Assembly (NCBI GenBank): GCA_037903475.1
Contig: JBAJFG010000002.1
Span: 1,984,001 to 2,048,000 of the forward strand
Length of the DNA: 64,000 nt
DNA from: Ancylostoma caninum
Lineage: Eukaryota > Nematoda > Chromadorea > Rhabditida > Ancylostomatidae
Direction of reading: 5' to 3'
In this document: one piece after another, positions 9,247-24,200 of the stretch
Layout: each line of letters opens with the position of its first letter
Numbering within the stretch: the stretch's first letter is position 1
Notes under the pieces: model-generated
The model's input: only the letters and a program-made list of their open reading frames with translations
What the model was told of the DNA's origin: nothing
Database searches by the model: none
Made by a program: the position numbers and the translations under genes

Positions 9247-12200
9247 TTGCTAGTGATTCACATCCTTCAGCATACTGGGCTATTTATTTGTTTCAGATCT
9301 CTTCTGTTATGGCTGACCCCACTCGCATCGTGTCGCCGATGCGACTCATCCGACTACGACTTCGAGTACACGGAGTGCGGCTCAGATGGTTCCCGCTGGC
9401 GGGTGGCCATCCCACACCAGAGCGGAGCTTGCGAAGGACTCCCTGAGCCGACACGTGGCCTCAATTGCTGTGAGTTTTACCTGTGGTCTTGCACAAAGGT
9501 GTAGAAGTAGGATTTGCTGAATCTGATTCCAAGGCCTCCTCATGTTCGGCAGCACTCAGAACTCGCTGCCTTTTTTTTCCTTAAGAGACGTAATGGCTGC
9601 TTCGAAAGCGCCCAAGTGAAGGGCTGTTGGGTGGGATTAGTAAAGGCTCCTGATGCAAGGCGCACGTTCGACAGTTTTTACTATAGATGGATTAAGACGG
9701 CTCTGAATAAGTGCGCTTAACCTTCGAAATGCAGCAAAGCGACTAGATTCTAGTGATGTGAGAAGCACACGGAGTTTTGCAGAGGTGTTACCTGGATGGG
9801 AAGGTCGGAAATTTCTCGAACTGCAGCTGATTCTCTGGAGAATCTCGGAGCAGGCTTCACACCCGTTGACGAAAGAGATCCACGGTGTTCCGACGAGACT
9901 GATAACACCATATAGGACTTCTGAGCGTATTAATTTATTTTTAATGTCACAAGCTACTAACCATTCCTTAATTTCTTTTCATAGCTGCTTTCATAATAGT
10001 CACCATCACTCCCTTTAGACGTACTTTGAATCCCCTAAGCCATCTACGAATGGGCCAGCAATTATGATTTGGTTACTTTTGTGGACAAATAAAAGATTCG
10101 GCCGTACGGCCCAGTGACACATATTCGGCCATCGTTCGCTCTGCAGTTTTTAGAATCTAGTGGGCTACCCTCAGGAAGTAAGACCATTTCCTATGGACTA
10201 ATTCACCACAATATGGCCAGAATCGCGTTGGAATAGTTCTGGCTACTTAGAAGATTTCCACCTACTTGGCTCAAGCAAACCTTCTGCTGGTTGTGTGACT
10301 GTTCGTGCGGATATACTTTTCCTCTGTGAACTAGTTCAGTACTATCAGAAAGTATACGCTCATTACTGCTCAGTGAAATTTCAGCATTCTCCTGCTCTTC
10401 GGGGAACTACCTGGATATCATGACGCAGTCCTGTAGACCATGTGCACCAGGTGAGTTGTTTTTCCCATGAAATATCGTTCGTTCTACTTCTAAGACAAGG
10501 CTTCGGCCTCCGTGGAACGGGATTCTTTAAAATGTTTTTTGTTTCTGGTTTTTCTTCGAATATAGGAAGGATTAGCGGATGGTGATTAGAACTAGGGTTG
10601 CAGAGTTAAATCAAGTGGTTCGCTCCTTTTTCTACGCATATCTTCAGCAGCTCTCATTCTGTTTCAGGCCAGTATAGTCTCGGTGGTGGCTCACGGTTTG
10701 AAGAGTTCTACACGCTGCCACCTGGATTCTCAGTGGAGAACTTTGATTCCAGCTCGATGAGCTTCGACGATACTACACCTTCGCGGGCAGAACCTTGCCC
10801 ACCTGAGTGAGAATTTTTTGTTTCGCAGTACATGTTTTTTTTTTCAATTTCGCCGAATGAGAGCACCAGTTTTTTGGCCTTTGAGGTCATATCGGAAGGT
10901 ACCGCGAATCTTTATTGATTTCTATCATCATGTCTCCTATACAAACTTGTTATCTGAACTTTCTAGAGCTCCGCAAGGAAATAGACAGTCAGAAATAGAT
11001 TGAGGCACTCCAGTTTTCGGAGGAAAAAAATAGAACAGAATGGTCGTTCGTGTGCGAATAAAGATTGAAAAATTCCGTCAATTCTGTTAGAGAATCATAT
11101 CAAACTGTCAACTATTGAAAAAAAAAATTCGAAAGCTCCTCTCTCTCCTTCAGAGTCGTAGTGTTTTTCCTTGTTCGAAGGCTTGAATATTCAACTAATG
11201 CAGAGTCGAATAATGAAATTTAAGCATATCTAGTGCGTTATTGGGTCCTAACAATAATAAAAATGACCATGATGCAGAGGCCAAAAAATAATAAATATAT
11301 TTAGTAGAGCTTTTCTAGTATTTCCACTAATTGGTTTTTACACTGGATTCTGAATTTGTTGTTCTCTTTGACCACCCCACATATCGTGGCAATGATCTGC
11401 TAGAAGCAGACATTAGGGCAACACTGAAGAATCCTGACCTTTTAGAGTTTCAGCGAAAGCTTGTTATTCAGTCTGCTATCTTCTCTTTCGTACCCGAAAG
11501 AGTCTGCTCTGAATAATTCCAAAATCGGAATATCTGTAAGGAATGCGCAAAGCATGGCCGTTTAAATGAGAGTGACCGATGACTAGATCATTTATTCTTT
11601 GGCAAAATTTTGTAATGCCCTATTTTTTTCCTTTATTTGTTTAGAGAGCTTTGATCCCACGGCCTACTTTTGAAAAACCCTTAATTACGCTTCAATTCAC
11701 CCTTCCAGAACCGGCTGGATCGTTCGCGACGCTGAGCTGCTGTACATTCCATCCCCGTGCATCTCGCGTCTGTCGTTCTCCGCAAAACTCGTGCGACCTG
11801 GTTTTGTCGAGTTTTCCTACCGAATGCCGAAGAACAACAAGGCGCTGTCTCTTCACGTCGATGTGCGCAACCAGCAGTGCCAGAGTTACAGGTTCGTTCT
11901 AAGTTACAATCCAGCGCCAGCAGGGTTTATAATTCTGTACAGAGGTCTTCACAGTTCGCTACAAATCATGAAACTGTTGCCAAAACTCTCAGATTTTCAG
12001 GAGTAATTTGATTTTGCAAGCATTTTTTTGTATGTTCAATAGGAACAAATTGGAAGTAAAAAAGTAAAAAGAAATGATAAGGATGAGGAGTTACGCTTGG
12101 GAATGCATCATTTGCCTGAAATTATGCAATTGCATCACAAGTTTTTTGAACGTACTGCGTTTTAGGGAAGCCATGCAATCCATGCTGACCAAGTACGGCA

Positions 12201-15200
12201 GCGGCGGTCGGAGCCATAAGGAAGAGTCGAACGGTGACTGGCAGAAGCGAACAGTCGACCTCAGAACTGGTTAGCCTCAAGCATAACCCTATTGGCTCAG
12301 CCGCGATTACTTGTTAGTATCCACTGTGGTACTCATTGGTGTCTAGGCGCAAACGTCGTCAGCTGGACCGTAACGAACAGTGCCGGCGCGAAGGTGTCAG
12401 CCGAGCCGATTCGAATCTACAGGATCGACGTTCTGGGTAATTTCCCTGCGTTTCAAATGCTTCTAGTATCCACAGCTATAGAAGAGGCCTGTTCCAACAA
12501 AGTAGTGGCGACTCTAGTATCATTCATATTCTAATGTGTGCTACATCGCCATCAGTGTGGAGCGAGCATAGTTTGACACCAGTGAACTCTTCCATCCTGT
12601 ATTGGGTTGATGAAAAAGTTCTGCAACACTTTCCATTTCCACTTCCAAAAGCAGCTTGACAGGTGGATCATCGGTCGGTATAAGGTAGTATGTTCTTGAA
12701 GCTTTCAAGTGAAGGGCATACGAGGGAAGCTCTATCAGCATCCAAGTAATAATGCCTTCGGCCAGTCGAGTATCACATAGCTCCTTTGTCCATTATGGTT
12801 CCCTGCAAGGAAATCCTGCAAGAAGCGCCGACGCCAATATATTTGCTGCGTTTGAAGAGACCGTTATTTATCATTCGACGGCCCCTCGATGGTACGAGGG
12901 CTTAGAGTCTGACAAAATGATGCTTGAAAATCACCCATGATCTGGACGTGCGTCGACAGTTAATGACGACGATTTGCTGGACAACCTGAAGACGAGGTCA
13001 GATGTCGGCAACCGTAAGTTGGCGAAGACACTCTATTGCGACTATGTGACCGTTATGCATGCTCGCTTTCTCGGTTTTAGCAAAGTTATCCGGAGATGAG
13101 TACCGAGTGTGTTGTGCGAATCTCATAAGTCATGCCGGGTGAGCATCGAGGAGTCGATGTCTCTTCCTCCGCATTGGAAGGACTTTGTAAATGGTATCGC
13201 AAGTGGTGTGGAAGCTTAGTCCTACGCGAACAACGCACAGCAGCTCCAGTGGATTCCGTGCCCGGGATCACTTCCAAAACATTCAAAAGCAGACTCGCCC
13301 AAAAAGAGAGTTTTTCCATGATTTCGGTGGAGCAACAAGGGATGCTTCAATAGGATTTCCTAAGTAGTAGCACCGTAATGACGGTGGAGCTCTGCGCTAC
13401 CGAACCCTAGAACTTGGCAGGTGTCATCCACGAAAAACGCACAAAACGAGCAAATGTTCATTTCCTGCAAGGTGATGCTCACACGCGCTTTGCAAACGCA
13501 GGTCGTGAGGACACTCAGAACCTCGGTTCGGGATTTCTGTCACCCCTCTCATATTCGCCAGACCTGGCCCTGTCGGAGCGTCACCTTTTCCTGACTATGA
13601 GCAACCAACTATGGAAAATGAGCCTGGCCATCAACAAGGACTCGAAACTGAGGTGTCTAAGTATTTCGATCCACAGCCTCCTGCGTGATGGCAGAAAGGA
13701 ACAGAGAAGCTGCCCAAAAAATGGGCAAAGTTACCACACAGTAATGGTGAATGTGGCATTGATTGAGATTTTGTTTTAACTAAGAAAACCATTTCTAAAG
13801 AATTCCTTGTGAGTGTTGCTGAACTTTTTCATCAACCCAATAATTACCCTACCAATTCAGTACAGCTTGGTGAAGTAGGACCTACCAAGCTGTACATAGT
13901 CCCACTTACGCGAACTTATCCAAAAATGAATCCGTGCTGGGATTAATCGCGATATTCCATTGCCCAAAATGGTTGAACTGATGCAAAATTCACACGTTCA
14001 ATTAGTAGTGCCGCACATTTGGAAGCTTAAAATGCGTCCTAGATATGTCTCGCGCGGAGTATAGCGCTTGGGGCCGAACGTCATTGGTTTTGATGCATAT
14101 CGATCGATTGGGAAGGCGTGCTTCAGCAGCGTTGCCAATAATGAATAGGTATCAGAATCGAGTTGCAGAGCGATGACAATGAAGGGTGCTGTACTCCTCA
14201 TGAACGCACAAATAACTTATATGGATAACGATTACATGTATCCTAGCTGTCTTAGAAGTGGTAGTAGCGAATACTTTTCGCTTCTCGCAAATTCATACTG
14301 TTGTTTTTGCATTATGCTACATATTTTTACTCATCTATTCGCCTCTTTACCTTTATTTTATTTTATTACTCAATCATCAATATTTCTTGCACTTGAATCG
14401 CAATTATGCGACTCCGAAGGAAGCTGAGCCGAGACGAGCATGCATTTTAACAAACATTATATACACTCCTTATCAAATTCTCAAGTTGGCATATGCCTAT
14501 CCTAGGATGTGGAAGGGTCGGGAAGCAGCCTACTACGGCTCATCCTTGTTGTAACTCTTGAAAGAAAAACAGAAAATGATGCAGGCACTATGTAAATTTC
14601 AGCCTTCTACCTGCCCCCTTTCAGGCCTTGCATTCACACGAGAATGTTCCCTTTGTCCGCCGGGTACTTTTTGCAAAGGAGGAGCAGCCGAGTGCACACC
14701 ATGCTCCCCCGGATACTTCGCCCCGAAAGGAGCTGAAACATGCGGGCGCTGCCCTCAGACGCAGTATTCAGGTACCTCCAAAGAGTTTCAGTACACCAAC
14801 CTTTCGACTGCTGTTAAGGACATTTAACGCGAATGCTCTTGCAGGACCTAAAGCCGAGCGTTGCTCCGAACGTCCAGCGTGTCGTCCCTCCGACTACTAT
14901 CCGGTGACGGAACCGTGTATGAATGGAACCACGCGAACGACATACAAAAAAGTACAGCCAGCAGTTTGCAGAGAAGACCTGCCTGGCGCCGCTACGGTAA
15001 GTGTTAATGCTTTAGTGGTCACCAGTGGAGGAATCCTCGACTTTTTTGTGCATCTACGCATTTTTGAGCATCTGCATCCGCTCTAGTTTTTGTGCATAAT
15101 GTAAATTAAGCGTGTGTTGATAAACGTGTGTTGACGGGGGGAGGGTCATATGGTAGGTGGATAAAGGGGGGAAGGGTCGTAGGGGGGGGGATCGTGGTTG

Positions 15201-18200
15201 TGGTGGAGAACTCATGTACTTCTTTAAGTAGTTAGTTAAGTGGCCCAGCTTCAGTAGAAAGATTCAGCAAAGGAAATACGGAAATGATGTTTTGTCGATA
15301 AAAATGCTCTTTTTTACATGCTTTTATCGACGGAGTTGAATCACCACAGAGGCAACTTCGGAAAATGGAGCATTATAGCGTGAAAGCACGAACCTTCCAC
15401 TATTTCAGACTAAAAAAAAATTGGCACCTCAACTAGCTATATCTTCTGATATTCATGTTCATCTACAACCATGCCACTGAGCAAGTCATGATTTTAGATG
15501 GACATTTTGCACGTTCTTACCGCTAGTCCTACTCAGTCCTGCAACTCGATGAAGAGTCATTTCGTGCACTATGTTCGATTATCTCAAATCCACTATAAGT
15601 GCACGTTTTTTTACGTCGTGCAAAAATTTTGGCCTCGAAGAGGATCGAACCATCAACTATGTAGATGACGTATATCGATATTTTTATGATAAATTTGAAG
15701 CAAATTGCATGGAACCCACGCTTTCAGAGCAATATTGGCCAACTGCGTACATTTCTACATAGCGTACATAGCTGCTCATCTGCTTTTTAGTGTTCCTCCA
15801 GTGTCTGCATTTTCATTCTCATTTCTCATTTGAGAATTTGTGTGCGAAAGGGGGAGGGGAGCGGTCGTATTTCTGGTGGCTGAGAGGGGGGGGGGGGGTC
15901 GATTTTTTGTTCTCATCGATTTTTTGTCATCATCACGCTTGACCCTGATTCGTACTTACACTGCTTTGCAAGCTGTTCCTTGGATTCGTCTCTCCAGCCG
16001 CATGTTAAAGAGACTTGAGAGGGTCGAGTTTCACATTTTCTCCTTTTTCGGTCTGCTTGTGTATGGATCGCATAACATCTCGAAGTCTGCTTCTGGCAGA
16101 CTAATGAGTCGGCCGGGATATTCAGTAGATGGCTGGTATAATAGCAAGAGACCCGCTCGTAACATCCATATCCCCTTCATTGATTTTGCAAGTTTAATGG
16201 CTCTCAAAACTGCCGAAGTATCCTAGCGGCAGAATCTCTGCTCCAGTTAAAGTTGGAGCAGTAGTAATGCAAACTGTTTAGTGTGTGGTCTATTTCCGTT
16301 GAAATTTCAGTCAGTGGACGCATCTCAACACTTTCATTTCGTGGCACTTCAGTAGTCCTCACATGTAATTTACTTTTTTCCCATTTGCGGCCTTGCACTT
16401 CGGCAAATTCTCAGGCTGAATTCCGATTTGTCCATTATGGTCAAGTCTAACAGTCGAGCTTTTTACTACAAGGAAATGCTGAGCAAGATTTGTATCAACC
16501 TTTTGTAGCCAATCTAGATGTAAGCAGATAAAGTAGCTGTGAGTGTATTCTGTCAGATGATAGGTTTGGGTTAATTTCTGTGGATTTTTCGGAGCAGTAC
16601 AAGTTTCGAAGGCCAAGTTTGGCCATATTTAACAGTCCGGTATCCAACCTCTCTTTTTTGCTACTCGAAAATAGTAGTAAAAAAATTTTCTCAATTTCCA
16701 GGAAAAGGTCTCATAATGCATGTAGTTTTAATCACCTCTGACCGGGTAGCTGCTCTGGGCTAGGATTCATTAACGCATAACCAATCGAAACCAGGTTAAC
16801 AAATCAACTTTCACGTTCTGCGTCTCTCAACATTACGCACGCCATGGGATAACCAATAACGCTAATTATCAATGGTTTGCGTGGTCGACATTTCATGAAT
16901 CCCAGCCCAGAGCTGTCACTGTGCTGCAAGGCAGTGTTTCCTGGGTTATTTTATTGTAGAAACCATAAGAACACCTGTCACATGCTGTATAAGAACACTT
17001 GTCATATGCTGTTGTTGAGTTCGGTCGAAATTCCAGTTACCTTCACCGAGCGCGACGAGGAAGTGTCCACCATGCAACCCCGGAATGGCGAAGGATGCGA
17101 AAGGGATCTGTGTGTTCTGCCCTGCTGAACACTTCTCTCAAGGAGATGGTCTGTCTAATATTTCTAAATAAATAAATAAATAATAAATTTCTAAATTCCA
17201 GACTCCTATTTGTGAATTCTCTGTTGAACTTGATTAAGTTCTTCAGGCTAATGGATAGGGGCTATGGGAAGCACTGACTTTCCTGGAACATGAAATCTGT
17301 TGAAAGTACCTGTTTTAGCGTGCGTTCGTTGTCCTGTGGAGACAGTGCCGAATTACGGGTACGAATACGTGCAGTGGGACACTCTCCCTCCGAATATTGT
17401 CACACGTTGCGAGTACATCAGCGAAGGTACGTTTGGTTTATGTTACCTTAACTTATGTTGTTACCAGAGGGTCGAAAAAATTCGACTTCAGCCTTCAAGC
17501 TTGTTTTCTTTGTTACACTATTAAAACTATATTTATTACCATTACGTTATCACTACGTACCTACCTCAACTTGAGCAGAAGGTCTGATGCTTGTAGATAG
17601 AGATCTTTCTGGAGGTATTTTTCACCTCCTGAACAGTACATACATAAATGTTAATAAATCTCGGTATTGCTGGCTAGTCTCTGTTAAATAGTTCAAGTCA
17701 GTTTTAGCAATTAAGCATTAGATCCTATACATAGAATAAAATATCCGATTTTTCTAAGCGATCACTTTAGTAGCCAGTATCCTCAAAGTTCCACTAGATA
17801 ACTTCAAATTCTTCCTTGCATTATGAAAATGCACCCCTTTTTCAAAACCACTTCCTCGATTTTTAATCAGCTCTCAAATTGTTGTTTGAGAACAACCTTT
17901 TTTAGTTCGAGCTAATCGTAGGACAAAGAATCATGTCATTTTGAATATGAGTTCCATCTTGCCATCTCCATCTTGAAATGAATGAAAGTCTGCAGTGAAT
18001 CACGAAAAACTGTGACACGCGTTTCTCCTTGCTTAGTTCTTCCAAAAACAATCTCGAAAAATCTGGCAGGACCCAGGATTGAGTGGTCAAAAATATTTCG
18101 GCAATATCATGTATGACCAGGACGCAAAAGTAATCATATAAATAAACACTTTCGTTGGCGACTTTTGATAACTCACGTGAGAAGCTCACGTTCTGTAGCC

Positions 18201-21200
18201 AGCCCCTATGCTTGCAGACGTGTCGACCGCGTGCAACGTCGGTGAAGCCTGGTTGGCGTCTGGTACGGCGCTCGTCTCTGCACCTTCGTTGCAGAAAGGA
18301 ATCGCCTTAGAGATGGAGCTCACTATCGCTGAAGGTAGGCTCCTCACCTCATCGTTCATGAAGTCTTGGAAACTATGTACATGCCACTGCCAGGATTCTC
18401 GAACCCGATGGCTCCAAGAGATCAACCAGCGTCGCCTCAGGCTCCAGTTGCGCACTTTTCAATTGTATTCGAAACCAGCTGTGCCGACAGCTCTTGTGTG
18501 CTCTACATGATAGAGGTGCGTCCATAAACGAATGTTGCAAGGGGGAGGAGGTTGCAATGGATACTTACAGAGCCCCATGGAACGGTCCAAGTCGTCTCAG
18601 TACCGCTTCCTTGCTGCTTTCAACGGGAGCCAGCCACGGCGTGTTTGGTCACACAGCATTCTTAAACGAAACAGTGCCAGGTTTATGGTACGGTTTTCCA
18701 CCTGTGGCGGATTTTAGCTTTGTTATTTCGACTCACGCTTCCAGCTTTGTTTTTTCACCAATATCACACGTAATTCACAGAACTTATGAAGAAAAACCAG
18801 CGCAATAAACTGAATCGAAATTGAAGCTCTTGAAAAAGTATTGGAATAACTGCTACGCGAACTAGATAACGAGCGAATTTTGAGAAAAACTTTATTAAGA
18901 AGAACGAAAAACTCAAATTTTCGGATAGCCTCCTTGTCACCACCATTCTGTGAAAAAAGCGTTACTTTCCCATTTTTTTATTCCTATTCCAGAGTTTCTT
19001 ATTCAAGGTCGCATTCCTTCGTTCTGGATCAACGTCTGGCGATGACTCCGTCATCGATCAAGCCCGCATTCTGTCCATGAACGTCACCAATGTCGGCACA
19101 AAAGAAGGCATCCAAGGCGGAGGTGCCAGTCGCTGTCTGCCTTGCCCTAGTGGACAGTTCGGAAAGTGCATACCATGTCCGCCCGGTCACTTTATGACCC
19201 CTGGGGTTTGTACCACTAGTGCCCTCCAGTATGAGAACTCCTCAGTCAGCCTCTTTTCCAGACACACGAATGTGTACTTTGTCCCCCGAACACAGTAGCT
19301 AACGCGTCGTCGGATCGAGTTGGAATCGAGAGCTGTGTGGTTTGTGGCGAGAACTTGCACTCTTTGGACGGTGTCGCCTGCAGATCGGAAGGTCTTCTGT
19401 CAGTTGTCAGAGACAACAGGACCCTTAATTACGACCTGTCGTCGTGGGTGAAGAAGTGGGTTGCTTGGATACCTCAACATAGTCTCTCATTTCCTTACAT
19501 AAAAATGTCTTAGAACATGGACGACCACGGCTGTGAAGGTATTCGCGCGTGAAGGAGCGTCGTACTACCACTCGTTCAACTTCTCACTGTTCGGCGAGAA
19601 AGTCCAGTGCAAGGAAGTGTACGACTCGAGCGACGCCTTCTCTGTGAACGACCAGGTTTTATTTTGTGGGGAAACACTAGTATACGGGGGATTAGAACAG
19701 AAAGATGTTATACCATTGTGAATGTGTATTTTCAGAGTCGAGAGACGGTGGCAGGAGCTGCTTGCAGACTGACTGTTCTACCGGATATTGGGAGCAATCA
19801 CACTAAACTGGCATTCGTTTCACCGCTGTTGTGAGTTTGCACACGGTATTGGACTGTTTATGTGAAGCTAAAGCTGTGACAAGACAGAGCCGTCGTCCAG
19901 TACAACTGTGAATTTGATAGCCGAAGACGATGTTGTCAATAAGATCATTTGACCCTTTCAGGCCCTGACAAAGGCGAAGCCGCCGAAATGTTGGCCATCC
20001 CAGACAAACCTTTTGAACTTCCGCGGAGCTTGCCGATTTACGGAACTTCTGCGGATCCTGATTTACTATTGGGGCATCTCCGCGGAAATACGACGTCACG
20101 CGTCGATTTTTTCGGAAGTTTAGCGGAAATTCCGCGGAATCTCCTGATAGAGACGCAGAGAAAAAATTTGCTCCGGCATTCCCGCGAAGCTTGACACTTT
20201 TCTGAAGATCCGCTAACATATCAAATGGCATGTTTTCGTCCAATTTTTGTAGCGATATGTTCTTGCTTGAATTCAGCTAGCCTTAAAAGAAGCCGTGGTA
20301 GATGATGAAAATTTTTCTGCTATTTTTTCTTCGAAATTTACTTCGGAATGCCCCAATAGTGGCACCCATGTGGTCAAATTTCGGGTAAAGCCCCTGTCAG
20401 ATAAATGTATCCCTGGTATTATTCCCATAAATACGAAAATTTGACAGATTTTTACCAAAGAGGAGTTTTTCCATGTTATTATCGAAGTTGAAACCTGACG
20501 CAGATACGTAGCACAGTCGGATTGTAAATCTGCTTGAGGCATACCTTCAGAAAGCGGAGACACTGGGGGAGTCAGTAGTGCTTCGCGGTGGATGGACCCT
20601 TGCTGAGGTCCTTTGGAACATCTTTGGTTCGGGAGAGGTGTTTATTCCTCCATGTTGGTCGATTTTACGTTGTTAATCGAGGTTATGGTTGACTCCATAA
20701 TGCGTGAATTACGTCACTCTTATTCGATTTCGGAAATTCCGCGGAGCCTGTTAGGAACTTCCGTTGGCTCACCCACGGAAGTTCTCAACAAGCTGCGCGG
20801 AAGTTCCGAAAGTTTGTCGGGGGATAAAAAATATTGCTGACAACCTCTTGTTTGGCTAAGAAGTCTAAATTATTCTCGGCAACCATGCCGAGGTTTAGAG
20901 GCGACCGGGCTCGGGAAGAGAGAAGTGACTTGTGGATACTTGGGCTTACATTCCTCGAAAGCAGGGTTGCAGCGGTCATCCACGAACTTCTCTGAGCACT
21001 CCCCCATTGATCGCTATGCCTTTACCTGCTGTGAACTCCAGATTCGCTTCTCCAAAGTAAAAAAAGAACAACATAAAAGGTTCCCTACCTGCTCACGGTT
21101 GCAAGCCACACTCACCGTCTCCGAGATAGTTACCTTTTTGTAGTCTGTTAGGTGACTGGATGGCCGATGGAGTGACTTTGTCTGCAATTACGACCGACCT

Positions 21201-24200
21201 ACTTCCATCGATGGGAGGACGCCACAGGATGCGTCTGGAAGGAGATTTTGCTAAGTAGCGGTAGGAAAACATTGAAATGGAAGGGACCACACCAAATACA
21301 TATCAAAACTTAGGGGAACAAAAAAGTAAAAATTAGATTGGATTTGGACGACACCGTGCTGAGATCGTAACTGCAGACAAAATCACTCCATCGGCCCTAC
21401 CTGGGCTAACAAACTATACTAAGTACTGCCCAGCGCGCTCAGATTCTTATCCCGTTTGGAACGAAGAAGGGCAGGATTTGAAGCATGCATGTCCACAGAT
21501 ATAAAATTAGTTATCCGGTAAATTATTGCGGGTTTTATGATCGGCATTTATTGCCTTCGTTTTCTGATGATTGGGCAAGTGAGTGTAGCCACTCAACCGC
21601 TTCTTCTGGCTCTACAAGAGAGCTCTTATCATTTTGGGCAATTGATTCCCAGCGGTTAAGCCAGGCATGCGTGCCAATCTTCTGCTTTGAAATAGGATAA
21701 TGTGTAATGTCCCAAATATTACAATGAATTCTTCCAGATTGGCCAATCGCCTAGAAGAGATCAGTCTGAGGCGAAACAGAGACGGGTGGAAACTGACCGA
21801 CCAGCTCCTCGAATATGGTCTTCACATTTCATTAATTTCGAGCCCCAATTGTTCCGCGCACTGCAAGAAATCCAATTCAGAAGGCGTTGAAGAGGCGTCG
21901 CGTCCAATTGATGTCCACTTCTGGTTCGATTCTGTAGGAGTGCCTTCTGAAGCGTGTCCGAGGGGTAACGCGCTCGTCATCACTGCGAGGTGCACTCCCA
22001 GCAAAAAGCAACCCGAGGTTGATCAATGCATTTCTTGAAAAGTAGGCCTAATAATGTGCTCAGCTCAATTTTCTTCTAGGTTCGACTTCCACATACCTGT
22101 CCGGACGGCACTTGCGACGGCTGCCTTTTCCATGCAATTGCTGAGTCAGTGCAGGTGACTTTTTTGATTTTTCCGAAGATATTACACACTATACATATTG
22201 GGCATGAAGGAAGGGACAGTACTTAAATGTGCCAATTTCTTTCTCTGTTTAATAGACATCTGTATGTTGCAGGCGTGTCCTATTTGTGGCATCGGAGATT
22301 ACGACATGATCCGAGGCGAATGTGTCGATGGACAACAGACAATTCATTACATCCCTGACAAGTAAGTGGATTTTTACTTCCAAGCGAATACCTAATAGCT
22401 CTTCATTACTCTGGACAAAAAAAACCCCTTGATTTACTGGAGAGTTCGCGCTATTTCGCTGTAGAGGGCAGATTTTTTACTGGCGTTGTTGAAAAATCAG
22501 CTTTTCTCGATCACTCACATCAATTTTTTCGGTGAGTAGTATCACCTATTTTCTTCTGAAACCAATAAGGGAATAAAGAAATCAGTGTCTCTATGCTGGT
22601 GGTCAAGATCAAAATTCATCGTCTTTTCACAAAATCCAAGGGAAACATTATACGCCGAAGGCCGTCCGGCATAAAGAACACCTAGAGGAGTTCGAAGAAA
22701 TTATTAGGTTGATGCAAAAGGAATGGCGCTTTTCCGTGTTGACTGTATTCTCGTTCACAACTTCAATGACCGATAACTTCGGCAAACCATGAAGTACGTT
22801 CATACAGCAGGGACCATTGCTTATTGTATGAGCAGGTTCCTGACGCTTTACGCCTATATCTTGTAGAACTGCAAAGCCAAGAATAACGAGAACCTCGTTT
22901 TCATATCGTCATGTTTGGAGAATTTTCCCTTGCGGAAAACTTCTGGAGCTGGGAAAAGCTGCAGAAATACGACAATTGCCTTGAAAATACGATGACTACT
23001 CAAACGTTCCCCACTCAAATTATCGGAAATCAAGCTAGCTTTTGGAAGCAAAGTCTGGCCAAAATCTGAGGTGCAGGAAATGTGCTTTTGAGCGTTTTTT
23101 TTTCAACAGATTTTTCGCGACTTATCGGGTCGAATAACAGCAATTGGTATTGTTGGAAGTGTTCTTTTCGAAGAGCTGCTTGGAGATAATCATCCAGCAA
23201 GAATCCTAGAAATAACGAAGGAATTGCTTCAAAAATTACTCATCTACTTCAGAAGCGAAGCCTTTGCACTAGGGCTTATATGTGGATTAGGTTGACGTTT
23301 TAGCCAAATACAAAGAAGGTATTTTGGACTAAAATGCTCATAGTGTTATAGAAAAATCAAGAAAATTTGAAAAATTGCGAACGAGGTTTCTGGACATTTT
23401 CGATCATCTCACGACTGCTAACTGCAAGAAAAATCTCTTATACCCGTAGAATAAAAGAGCTGTCCTTGCCCTATGTACAACCCATTACCATATCACTATG
23501 TCAGACTTTGTCCAAACGAAATCATATGTCTTTGGAAGAAGTGGCGCCATTTCTTTTGCGTCAACCTAATAAAAGAATCGGAGTGATGAATAAAACTACC
23601 CAAGCTCTCTTTTCGATTATCGGATCTCAAACTCAGATAATTGAAGACCATGAAACTTATGAATCAGAACAGAAACTTCTTCACAAGCCTAATATCGTAG
23701 AGAACGATGACCAATACAAGGAAACGAGTAAACCCTTTGCTTGCGCACCGGACTACATGAAAATGATGTAGTAGTTGGGCCTTTGGATGCTAATCTATCA
23801 GGTTACTTGAAGCTTGTTCTATCAGAAGTCGTGTCAAAAGGTCAGGAGACGTGGCAAAGTGAGCAGCAGCCCTTTTCTTATTCCTGCATCCTTCTTCTGT
23901 AGGCAAACCTTCTCAGTCGCAAAAAAATTGATCAAATGGGAACTAGATAAAATTTGATAAAATTTGTCGCGTTATTTGTCAACCGACTAAAGCTTACCAG
24001 GTTTCCTCGGCGTTAACCAGCAACCTAGAAATAAATTTTTAGCAGTTGCTCCGTGGAAACCTAGGTTGTTAAACTGCTAATGACCAAATACACATGAAAG
24101 TGCTCATCCACTATTTATCCTTTCCTTTATACATTTACAGAATGCCTGATTCAATGTACTGAGCTGTCTTGTATTCATTTTCTATTCCCTTCAAGTGCTG

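Noticed and set aside
21822..23051. Minus-strand open frames across ELAPOR-like exons
   Set aside because: These are antisense shadows of plus-strand exons or of intron sequence, with no family resemblance.
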